Source: Melioribacter sp. (GTDB taxonomy: Bacteria > Bacteroidota > Ignavibacteria > Ignavibacteriales > Melioribacteraceae). Taken from it: 64,000 nucleotides of DNA. Made by a program: the position numbers and the translations under genes. The DNA is taken from the NCBI GenBank assembly GCA_026417975.1, contig JAOACD010000006.1:40632-104631 (forward strand). The letters are read 5' to 3'. The notes beneath the pieces are model-generated. The model ran no database searches. It saw only the letters and a list, made by a program, of their open reading frames with translations, and was not told the origin of the DNA. Positions 56,623 to 64,000 of the stretch are shown here, in pieces (the first letter of the stretch is position 1; each line of letters begins with the position of its first letter).

Positions 56623-57933
56623 TTATTCGAGAGGTATTTTTGTATTTCTCATTGAATGAACTTTGTTTTGTATTGGAATTTTAACTTGGGCTTTAACATA
56701 TTTTTCAAACTCGTCTCGAAATCTTTCAATCATAAATTTAACTGGCCAAGCCGCTGCATCGCCTAAAGCACAAATTGTATTGCCTTCTATATTATTTGCA
56801 ATGCTAATTAATAAATCTAAATCTTTGGATGTGCCATTACCTTCTAGAATTCTTTGCAAAATTTTTTCCATCCAACCAGTGCCTTCGCGGCATGGGGTAC
56901 ATTGCCCACAACTTTCATGATGATAAAATTTTGCAATACGCAGTAAGACTTTCAATAAATCTGTATCTTCATCCATTACAATTACACCTGCCGTACCAAT
57001 TGCAGAACCAACTTGTTTTAGTGATTCTGCATCCATTCTTACACCTTCAAGTTGATCACCACGAAGAGGAGGCATTGATGTTCCACCAGGGATTACACAT
57101 TTTATTTTTTTATTTCCAGGTATTCCACCAGCATAGTTGTAAATTAAATCGGTTAATAAAATTCCTGTTGGTAATTCATAAACTCCTGGTTTATTAACAT
57201 GTCCACTTACACCATATAAAAGAGTTCCTGGATGTCGAGGGGCTCCAATTTTAGAAAACCATTCCCAGCCTTTCAAAATTATGGGAGGGACATTTGTAAT
57301 TGTTTCAACATTATTAATTGTAGTTGGGCAACCCCATAGACCCTTTTGAGCTGGAAACGGTGGTTTAACTCTTGGATAACCACGTAGACCTTCTATAGAA
57401 TTCATCAAAGCAGATTCTTCGCCACAAATATATGCTCCTGCACCTTTATGGATATAAAGATTACAGTAGAAATTAACTCCAAAAGTATCTTTCATTCTTT
57501 CGCCTAAAAATCCTTTATCGTAAGCAGTATCAATTGCGTTTTGCATTAACTTAATCCATTTATGATATTCTCCGCGGATATAGAGATATGCAGTTTGAGC
57601 TCCTATTGCATAACAAGTAATTATTATTCCTTCGATTAACTGATATGGATTATACTCAAAAATTTGTCGGTCTTTGAAGGAGCCTGGTTCACTTTCATCC
57701 CCATTAATACAAAGATACTTTGGTTTATCAGTTGTTTTTGGCATAAAACTCCATTTCAATCCTGTCAAAAAAGCCGCTCCTCCTCTTCCTCTCAAACCCG
57801 ATTTTTTTACTTGATCAATTATATCGTCAGGGGATTGCATAAAAGCTTTTTTAGCAGCTTCAAATCCCCCATTTGCTAAGTAAACATCAATATTATTTAA
57901 ATTAGGTATATCTGGTAAAACAATTTTCTCCAT
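56623..57933 (-). CDS. nuoF: NADH-quinone oxidoreductase subunit F
   Basis: The NADH- and FMN-binding subunit of complex I, 436 residues. The NADH site is GLRGRGGAAFLTGLKW. The FMN site is NGDESEPGSFKDR. The 4Fe-4S ligands are CGQCTPCREG plus the Cys of TICALGD. nuoE ends directly before its start. It is the last recognised nuo gene in this window on this strand. Confidence 0.97.
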   Translation of the reverse strand: MEKIVLPDIPNLNNIDVYLANGGFEAAKKAFMQSPDDIIDQVKKSGLRGRGGAAFLTGLKWSFMPKTTDKPKYLCINGDESEPGSFKDRQIFEYNPYQLIEGIIITCYAIGAQTAYLYIRGEYHKWIKLMQNAIDTAYDKGFLGERMKDTFGVNFYCNLYIHKGAGAYICGEESALMNSIEGLRGYPRVKPPFPAQKGLWGCPTTINNVETITNVPPIILKGWEWFSKIGAPRHPGTLLYGVSGHVNKPGVYELPTGILLTDLIYNYAGGIPGNKKIKCVIPGGTSMPPLRGDQLEGVRMDAESLKQVGSAIGTAGVIVMDEDTDLLKVLLRIAKFYHHESCGQCTPCREGTGWMEKILQRILEGNGTSKDLDLLISIANNIEGNTICALGDAAAWPVKFMIERFRDEFEKYVKAQVKIPIQNKVHSMRNTKIPLE

Positions 57934-58419
57934 TTATAACTCTGAATTTAATAATGAATTTAATATCTCTTCTACTTTTTCTTTATTAAGATTTTCATAA
58001 TAATCTTCATTAATAGCAATCATTGGAGCATAACCACAAGCTCCCATACATTCGACTTCTTCCAAAGAAAATTTACCATCAGATGTAACTTCCATATGGT
58101 CAATACCAAGTCTCTCTTTAATAAAATTCCATATTTCATAAGCACCGCGGAGCATACAAGAAACATTTGTACAAACTTGAATATGATATTTACCCATAGG
58201 TTTTGTATGATACATTGTATAAAATGTAACTACACTTAATACATCAATCTTTCCAACACCTAATACATTTGCAATTTCTTCCATTACTTCATTAGTAATA
58301 TAACCATTTTGTTCCTGGGCAATATAAAGTGTTGGCATAACGGCTGCTAATGATGTAGGATATTTTTTCTTTACCTCTTCAATACGTTTAAGATTTTCTT
58401 CTGTAAACTTAAAAGTCAT
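57934..58419 (-). CDS. nuoE: NADH-quinone oxidoreductase subunit E
   Basis: A thioredoxin-like 2Fe-2S subunit of complex I. The four Cys ligands are in CTNVSCMLRG and VECMGACGYAP. The ATG at 58419 is preferred over an upstream start at 58473 that would overlap nuoD. The length of about 161 residues is normal. Confidence 0.95.
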   Translation of the reverse strand: MTFKFTEENLKRIEEVKKKYPTSLAAVMPTLYIAQEQNGYITNEVMEEIANVLGVGKIDVLSVVTFYTMYHTKPMGKYHIQVCTNVSCMLRGAYEIWNFIKERLGIDHMEVTSDGKFSLEEVECMGACGYAPMIAINEDYYENLNKEKVEEILNSLLNSEL

Positions 58420-58456
58420 TTTTTGCTCATTAAAATTTGACTTTAAAAAAATAAAT

Positions 58457-59707
58457 TTATTTATCTGCCTCACCCATAACTGGGTCTAAGCTACCAATAA
58501 TAGCAATAACATCAGAAATCATAGCTCCTTTACAAACAATAGGTAAAGCCTGGAGGTTGCAAAAAGAGGGGGAACGTATTTTCAATTTCCAAGGGTGGCC
58601 ATTTCCGTTACTGACAATATAAAATCCTAATTCCCCTTTAGGATTTTCTACAGAAAAGAATACATCTCCAACAGGCGGATTAATCCCATAATTTATTAAC
58701 ATGAAATCATAAATTAATTCTTCCATTTTAGTATATATTTCTTCTTTTCGAGGTAAAACATGTTTGGGAACATTTGCTAAGATTTCACCTTGTGGCATTT
58801 TATCAAGTATTTGATAAAGAATCTTTACACTTTCTCTTACTTCTTCACCTCTTTGATAATACCTTGCCAAGCAATCCCCTTCAGTTTGAGTAGGGATATT
58901 AAAATCAATTTCATTGTAAAAAAGATAAGGCTTAGCTCGTCGAACATCATATTCAACTCCAGAGGCACGCAAATTTGGCCCTGTTACACCTAACTCTATT
59001 GCATCTTGCTTAGGAAGAACTCCAACTCCTTCAAGTCGATCAATAAAAATTTTATTCCTTAAAAGAAGCTTATCCATTTCATCCAAAGCTGAATTATGCT
59101 GATCAAGAAACTCACGAACCATTTTTAATGTAACATCATCTGCATCAGATGCTACTCCACCAATTCTTGTATAGCTAGTTGTAAATCTAGCACCTGCTAA
59201 TCTATCAAATATATTTTGAATCTTTTCTCGCTCTCTGAAAGTCCACATAACCATTGTAACAGCACCAACATCCATAGCATAAGTGCCAATTGCAACCATA
59301 TGCGCAGCAATACGAGAAAGCTCAGAAACCATCATTCTTATATATTGAGCACGTTTAGGTGCTTCAATACCAAGGAGTTTCTCAACGGCTAAAACATAAG
59401 CAACATTATTGCACATTGTAGCAGTATAATCAAGTCTATCAGTATGAGGAATATATTCAATATAAGTCATTTCTTCTGCCATCTTTTCATAACCGCGGTG
59501 TAAGTAACCAAGTTCTGGGACAACATTTAAAACAGTTTCACCATCAAGTCTTAAAACCAATCTTAAAACACCATGGGTAGCCGGGTGTTGCGGTCCCATA
59601 TTTATAATCATTTCATTTTCAAGTGCATCCTCGATGATTATATCTTTATCTTCAAGGAGCTTTTTAAGAAGTTTTTCGTCGGAATAAATATTTTTTTTAA
59701 TATCCAT
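58457..59707 (-). CDS. nuoD: NADH-quinone oxidoreductase subunit D
   Basis: A 49-kDa-type subunit in the quinone pocket, 416 residues. Motifs are NMGPQHPATHGVLRLVLRLDGE, YIPHTDRLDYTA and LRASGVEYDVRRAKPY. The C-terminus reads GSLDPVMGEADK, where most homologues read GSxDxVxGEVDR, a small departure. It lies between nuoC and nuoE. Confidence 0.97.
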   Translation of the reverse strand: MDIKKNIYSDEKLLKKLLEDKDIIIEDALENEMIINMGPQHPATHGVLRLVLRLDGETVLNVVPELGYLHRGYEKMAEEMTYIEYIPHTDRLDYTATMCNNVAYVLAVEKLLGIEAPKRAQYIRMMVSELSRIAAHMVAIGTYAMDVGAVTMVMWTFREREKIQNIFDRLAGARFTTSYTRIGGVASDADDVTLKMVREFLDQHNSALDEMDKLLLRNKIFIDRLEGVGVLPKQDAIELGVTGPNLRASGVEYDVRRAKPYLFYNEIDFNIPTQTEGDCLARYYQRGEEVRESVKILYQILDKMPQGEILANVPKHVLPRKEEIYTKMEELIYDFMLINYGINPPVGDVFFSVENPKGELGFYIVSNGNGHPWKLKIRSPSFCNLQALPIVCKGAMISDVIAIIGSLDPVMGEADK

Positions 59708-59716
59708 AAAAATTAC

Positions 59717-60211
59717 TCATTCTACTTTGTCAGGCAGTGGTAAAGAACCCGGGATTCCTAACAACGGAAAATCTTTTCTTAAAGGATGATATTCAAAACC
59801 TTCTGGCATATACATTCTTCTTAAATCAGGATGGTTAACAAATATAATTCCATACATATCATAAGTTTCTCTTTCATACCAATTTGCACTTCTCCAAACA
59901 TTAGAAACAGTTTCTATTTGTGGTGGTTCGCCATCAATATTTGCTTTAAGTCTTAATGTAAAATTGTTTTTATAAGAATATACATGATATACAACAGTAA
60001 ATCTATTCTTTCTTGTTGCCCAATCAATAGCAGTTACATCAATACAAGTTTCGAAATGAAGTTCTTCGTCTTCCTTCAAAAATTTTGCAAGCTCTACAAT
60101 TTTATCTTTAGAAATAGTAATAGAAAGGTCTCCACGAAAATTACTGATATCTTCTATTGAGTTTTCAAATTTTGATTTAATTTTGTTGATGACTAATTTT
60201 TCAAATTCCAT
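59717..60211 (-). CDS. nuoC: NADH-quinone oxidoreductase subunit C
   Basis: A 30-kDa-type subunit of 164 residues with WYERETYDMYGIIFVNHPDL, RRMYMPEGFEYHPLRKDFPL at the C-terminus. It sits between nuoB and nuoD, with 3 and 9 bases between genes. Confidence 0.96.
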   Translation of the reverse strand: MEFEKLVINKIKSKFENSIEDISNFRGDLSITISKDKIVELAKFLKEDEELHFETCIDVTAIDWATRKNRFTVVYHVYSYKNNFTLRLKANIDGEPPQIETVSNVWRSANWYERETYDMYGIIFVNHPDLRRMYMPEGFEYHPLRKDFPLLGIPGSLPLPDKVE

Positions 60212-60214
60212 AAT

Positions 60215-60727
60215 TTAATTTTCAGTATTTACTAAAAGAGGTTTATCTTGATAATCTCTTGCTTTAGTTTTTGCAATTTTTTGTTGGATTGTCATAATAG
60301 CATTAATTAAGTTTTCTGGACGCGGTGGACAACCAGCAACATAAACATCTACAGGCAAAAACTGATCTATCCCCTGAACAACATTATATGAACGATACAT
60401 TCCTCCTGTTGAAGTACATGCACCCATAGCTATAACCCATTTAGGCTCAGGCATTTGGTCATAAATTCTTCTTACAACTTGTGCCATTTTATATGTAACA
60501 GTACCAGCAACTATCATCAAATCACACTGTCGAGGTGTAAAGCGCATAACTTCTGAGCCAAAACGAGCAATATCGTATTTAGGATCGGCCGAAGCAATTA
60601 ATTCAATTGCACAACACGAAATTCCCATGGGCATTGGCCATACAGAACTTTTACGTGCCCAAGCGATTACAGAATCTATTGTCGTTGTTATAAATCCGTC
60701 TCTAGTAAGTTTAGCTTCTAATCCCAT
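60215..60727 (-). CDS. nuoB: NADH-quinone oxidoreductase subunit B
   Basis: The PSST subunit that holds cluster N2. The four Cys ligands appear in [17 protein letters not shown] and [10 protein letters not shown]. The length of 170 residues is normal. It overlaps nuoA by 10 bases. Confidence 0.97.
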   Translation of the reverse strand: MGLEAKLTRDGFITTTIDSVIAWARKSSVWPMPMGISCCAIELIASADPKYDIARFGSEVMRFTPRQCDLMIVAGTVTYKMAQVVRRIYDQMPEPKWVIAMGACTSTGGMYRSYNVVQGIDQFLPVDVYVAGCPPRPENLINAIMTIQQKIAKTKARDYQDKPLLVNTEN

Positions 60728-61086
60728 TCCAATCCTCCTTTCGCAAGAATGTAAAGGAATCCAATTTCAAGTACTATCAGAAATATAAACATTGGAATAA
60801 AGGCAAAAATTCCAAATTCATTAAAAAGAGATTTAAACTGAACTGCCCATGGATAAACAAAAATTACTTCTATATCAAAGATAATAAATAGCATTGCAAC
60901 TAAGTAATATTTAACTGAAACTCTCTCATGTGTAGAACCTACAGGATCTTTGCCACTTTCATAGGGCATTAACTTCACTTTATTTGGTCTGTATGGGCCA
61001 AATATTCTTGATGAAAGAATTATAGCTCCACCGACAATTGCAGAAAAAATTAGGACTAAAAAAATTGGTATATAATCTAAAATCAT
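60718..61086 (-). CDS. nuoA: NADH-quinone oxidoreductase subunit A
   Basis: A three-helix membrane subunit, 122 residues. Conserved blocks are [35 protein letters not shown] and [16 protein letters not shown]. It is the first gene of the nuo operon; the upstream gap of 97 bases should hold its promoter, though none is clear. Confidence 0.96.
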   Translation of the reverse strand: MILDYIPIFLVLIFSAIVGGAIILSSRIFGPYRPNKVKLMPYESGKDPVGSTHERVSVKYYLVAMLFIIFDIEVIFVYPWAVQFKSLFNEFGIFAFIPMFIFLIVLEIGFLYILAKGGLEWD

Positions 61087-61183
61087 AAGTTATTTTTCAA
61101 AATTTTATAAAAGAAAAATAACCTAAATCGAATTATAATGCAAAAGAAGATATAAGGAAGTGTTATAGAAATTTTTAATTAAA

Positions 61184-62338
61184 TTAAGCAAGTACTTCAG
61201 CAATCTTTTCTATAGCAATATCTAAATCTTCATAACTAATAACTAAAGGTGGCAAGAGTCTTAAAACAGTAGTTCCTCCAGGTAAAGTAACAATTTTTTT
61301 ATTCAATAATTCTACTATTATAGGTTGAGACTTTTCCTTCAATTCTATTCCAATCATTAAACCAATTTGACGTATTTCTCTAACCTTTGAGAGAGGATAT
61401 TTGCTTAGTTTCTCTTTAAAGTAATTTCCTTTTTGCTCAGCTTGTTCCCACAATTTTGTCTCGAGCATAAAGTCTATAGCAGCTATTCCTGCAGCGCAAG
61501 CCAAAGGATTACCTCCAAAAGTAGAACCGTGTTTACTTTTTTCCATTTTAATTTTTTCTGAACACAAAACAGCACCCATTGGGAAACCACCTGCTATTGA
61601 CTTTGCAAGTGTCATAATATCTGCTTCAATATCGTAATGTTCAATTGCGAACATTTTGCCTGTTCTACAAAATCCAGTTTGAATTTCATCGATTATTAAA
61701 ATTATCCCTCTCTCATCACATAATTTTCTTACATTTCTAAAAAACTCTTTATCTCCTATATTAATTCCACCTTCACCTTGAACTAACTCAAGTATAATAC
61801 CAGCTGTATCATCATCGACTGCAGATGCAAGTTTTTCAAAATTATTAAATGGAACAAAAGTAAATCCAGGAACTAGTGGTTCAAAACCTTCGCGATATTC
61901 ACTCTTATAAGTTGCACTTAATGCTCCATAAGTTCTTCCATGAAAGCCTTTCATTGCAGCAATAAATTTTGTTTTCTTAGTAGTAAAGCGTGTAAATTTA
62001 ATTGCTGCTTCTATAGCTTCTGTTCCAGAATTTGTAAGAAAAGCTTTTTTTAGATTTTTTGGTGCAATGCTAAAAAGTTTTTCTAAAAATAAAGCTTTTT
62101 TGTCATTGTAAAATGTATTTGCACAAGTAATCAGTGTAGAAGCTTGTTTTGAAATTGCTTCTACTACTTTATCGTTACAATGGCCAATATTTGCAACACT
62201 TATTCCTGCCGATAAATCTATATATTCGTTACCCTGATCGTCCCATAATCGTGCACCTTTTCCTTTAACAAAAACAACGTCTCTCATTGGATAAACATCT
62301 ATTTCATACTGTTGTTGAAGTGTTTTGTAATCAGTCAT
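61184..62338 (-). CDS. argD: Acetylornithine/LysW-amino-acid aminotransferase
   Basis: A PLP-dependent class III aminotransferase of 384 residues. Motifs are NSGTEAIEAAIKFTR, GFHGRTYGALSAT, IDEIQTGFCRTGKMFA and LAKSIAGGFPMGAV with the PLP lysine. ArgD and LysJ belong to the same family. The LysZ-like neighbour suggests the substrate could be bound to a LysW-type carrier, but this cannot be shown from the enzyme alone. Confidence 0.93.
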   Translation of the reverse strand: MTDYKTLQQQYEIDVYPMRDVVFVKGKGARLWDDQGNEYIDLSAGISVANIGHCNDKVVEAISKQASTLITCANTFYNDKKALFLEKLFSIAPKNLKKAFLTNSGTEAIEAAIKFTRFTTKKTKFIAAMKGFHGRTYGALSATYKSEYREGFEPLVPGFTFVPFNNFEKLASAVDDDTAGIILELVQGEGGINIGDKEFFRNVRKLCDERGIILIIDEIQTGFCRTGKMFAIEHYDIEADIMTLAKSIAGGFPMGAVLCSEKIKMEKSKHGSTFGGNPLACAAGIAAIDFMLETKLWEQAEQKGNYFKEKLSKYPLSKVREIRQIGLMIGIELKEKSQPIIVELLNKKIVTLPGGTTVLRLLPPLVISYEDLDIAIEKIAEVLA

Positions 62339-62351
62339 CTTTTCCCTCTAT

Positions 62352-63143
62352 TTATGAAATTATTGTTCCTTTTCCATTAAGTGCGTCAATGATAGGATGC
62401 TCTGTTCTTCCATCCGAAATTATAACTGTAGTATTACCATTTTCAAATAATTTTCTAAGTGATAAAATTTTTCTTTTCATTCTTCCTTCAACCTTTTGTT
62501 CCATTACTTCTAACTCTTCTTTAGAAATTTTCTTAACAATTGAGTTTTCATCATTTTTATCTAATAAAAATCCTGGGGCTTCTATTAATGAAATAATTTT
62601 TTCGACATTAAATTCACTCTGCAACAGAGCAACTATGTCATCATTCTCTGAATTAATTGCAAAGTTATTTTCGTCAATTAAAGGTACACATAGTACAGGG
62701 GTATAACCGTTATCTAATAATAAGTTTAGTAGATGTTTATTTATAGATTTTGGTTTTCCAGAAAAATCACGTAATAAAATAGTTTTTCCATTTTCACGAA
62801 CTCTAATACCCGCATTTCTTTTACCTACAATAACTTTTCCATCTAACCCAGATAAGCCAATAGCATTAATACCATTTTGATGACAAAGTTCAACAATTCT
62901 TTTGTTTTTCAGTCCAGCATAAGCCATCATCATTAAGTCAATTGTTTCTTCGTTACTTAAAACTGAATCATATCCAGAAATCGAGGTAACCACTTTTTTT
63001 TGAATATTCAATTTTTGGGCTAATTCGTCTCTTAAAGCATTAGCACCATGAACTATAATAAACTTTTCTTTTAGCGTAGCAAGATCTGCAATAATACCCT
63101 TAATATTAATTTCTTTACCGCCACCAATTTTAATTAAATACAT
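62352..63143 (-). CDS. lysZ: LysZ-type [LysW]-aminoadipate/glutamate kinase (acetylglutamate kinase family)
   Basis: A 263-residue amino-acid kinase. The N-terminus MYLIKIGGGKEI, the blocks GLKNKRIVELC, INAIGLSGLDGKVIVGKR, EGRMKRKIL and ISDGRTEHPIIDALNGKGT match the LysZ subfamily of Thermus/archaeal carrier-linked pathways better than ArgB (no KYGGAAM-type motif). In that pathway the substrate's amino group is protected by LysW. The start overlaps the GATase gene by 10 bases and the next gene is 13 bases downstream. Confidence 0.87.
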   Translation of the reverse strand: MYLIKIGGGKEINIKGIIADLATLKEKFIIVHGANALRDELAQKLNIQKKVVTSISGYDSVLSNEETIDLMMMAYAGLKNKRIVELCHQNGINAIGLSGLDGKVIVGKRNAGIRVRENGKTILLRDFSGKPKSINKHLLNLLLDNGYTPVLCVPLIDENNFAINSENDDIVALLQSEFNVEKIISLIEAPGFLLDKNDENSIVKKISKEELEVMEQKVEGRMKRKILSLRKLFENGNTTVIISDGRTEHPIIDALNGKGTIIS

Positions 63144-63778
63144 TTGAACTCCAATAATGAATTATTTGGAATAGGATGCCAGTCACTTTCGTCGGCAAAC
63201 TTATCAGAACAAATTAAAATTTTGTCACCATAGTTTTTCATGTACATTGTAAAATAATCAGGATCTTCATTATAAAAAGAAAAAACATAAGCACTGTTTT
63301 CATCTGCAATAATAAAGTTCATTGCTCTAATATAATTTGTTTTTTTTATTATTATTTCTGTTCCTTTTTTAATAGCATCCTTGATATTTCCTTTATCGAA
63401 ACGTTTAATGTAATTAAAAATTTTTTCTGCTCCTATTCTTCCTTCTTCTTTGATTTTGACTCCACGTAGTTCTCCATTAAAGATAAAAATATATTTATCA
63501 TCATAAAATGGCATATTATTTTCTACAACAATACCTTCATCTCTAAAAGCACTACGGGCATGTGCTAGCAATCTCTTAGTACTACCAAATTGTTTTAAAT
63601 TATCTTCCCATATAGGTTTTATATTTTTATAAAAACTCCATGCCCCATCTTTCAAATATGCACAACCCCATCCATGCCCCTGAAATTCTTTACTATTGCG
63701 AGATATGTTTGCAAACTTTGAAAGATATACATCTATATCGAATTCATTTACTGAATTTACATAAAGCAAACGACACAT
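63134..63778 (-). CDS. Class II glutamine amidotransferase (YafJ-like)
   Basis: A 214-residue Ntn-type GATase domain that begins MCRLLYVN, with Cys2 as the expected nucleophile. Further blocks are GHGWGCAYL, LAHARSAFRDEG and IFIFNGELRG. Standalone proteins of this type are of unknown role. It lies between the LysZ-like kinase and the ArgC/LysY-type reductase, so a link to arginine/lysine synthesis or nitrogen supply is possible. Confidence 0.88.
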   Translation of the reverse strand: MCRLLYVNSVNEFDIDVYLSKFANISRNSKEFQGHGWGCAYLKDGAWSFYKNIKPIWEDNLKQFGSTKRLLAHARSAFRDEGIVVENNMPFYDDKYIFIFNGELRGVKIKEEGRIGAEKIFNYIKRFDKGNIKDAIKKGTEIIIKKTNYIRAMNFIIADENSAYVFSFYNEDPDYFTMYMKNYGDKILICSDKFADESDWHPIPNNSLLEFKCI

Positions 63779-63840
63779 TTCTTACTCATAAATTTGAGTT
63801 CTAAAATAAAATTTCGAATGATTAACCAATCACACACTTA

Positions 63841-64000
<160 letters not shown>

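Noticed and set aside
62352..63143. Plain ArgB call
   Set aside because: The N-terminal and substrate-region motifs match LysZ-type kinases; ArgB-specific motifs are missing.

Overview
The window is a low-GC, gene-dense bacterial chromosome segment. It looks like a member of the Bacteroidota/Ignavibacteriota (Chlorobi) side of the FCB group, most likely an Ignavibacteria-type organism. The evidence is a type IX secretion pair (PorU, PorV), cargo proteins with T9SS-type C-terminal domains, a DUF5683 protein, TonB/ExbBD, HU/SPOR envelope proteins and TPR-rich envelope proteins, all in a very AT-rich background. I see no phage, transposon, CRISPR array or plasmid functions. No gene-free stretch exceeds 300 bases; the longest gaps are 11304-11581 and 48106-48372.

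Layout: 1-383 is the end of a YmdB-type phosphodiesterase. 544-2206 is an exonuclease/GIY-YIG fusion split by a frameshift in an A run. 10613 down to 2186 is a long minus-strand run: Rel (p)ppGpp enzyme, RuvX, two bacterial microcompartment shell proteins, YbbR, thymidylate kinase, CtpA protease, TauE exporter, DUF1634 and a zinc-ribbon membrane protein. Upp follows at 10677-11303. From 25043 down to 11582 lie PorU, PorV, a catalytically dead M6-like T9SS cargo, a gluzincin/TolB-propeller/beta-barrel protein, a DUF5683 protein and the GTPase Der. Nth, an HD-domain protein, an aldo/keto reductase and tRNA-Glu/tRNA-Gln come next, then a 12-repeat SPNGGE lipoprotein.

A plus-strand group of membrane and NHL-type proteins (31576-33753) converges on a six-gene minus-strand envelope operon: TPR protein, barrel, HU-SPOR, ExbB, ExbD, TonB. 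tRNA-Leu and a second TPR protein precede an ECF sigma/anti-sigma/Spy-like stress locus. A perfect bidirectional terminator separates that locus from a pterin plus peroxiredoxin operon. Divergent from this operon are fur-feoA-feoB, an MBL-fold hydrolase and an M28 peptidase. The right part holds a PAS-containing chemotaxis receptor, a WrbA-like flavoprotein, nuoABCDEF, and the start of an arginine/lysine biosynthetic cluster of the LysW-carrier type (LysZ-like kinase, aminotransferase, end of the ArgC/LysY reductase) with a class II glutamine amidotransferase inserted.

Points most worth a second look are the orphan microcompartment shell pair in a housekeeping operon, the Tol/Ton-like envelope operon with its own barrel and HU-SPOR protein, the M6-like protein that lost its HExxH motif, and the eukaryote-like PTPS next to FolE and an SDR. 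All functional calls rest on reading motifs by eye; no database search was run.
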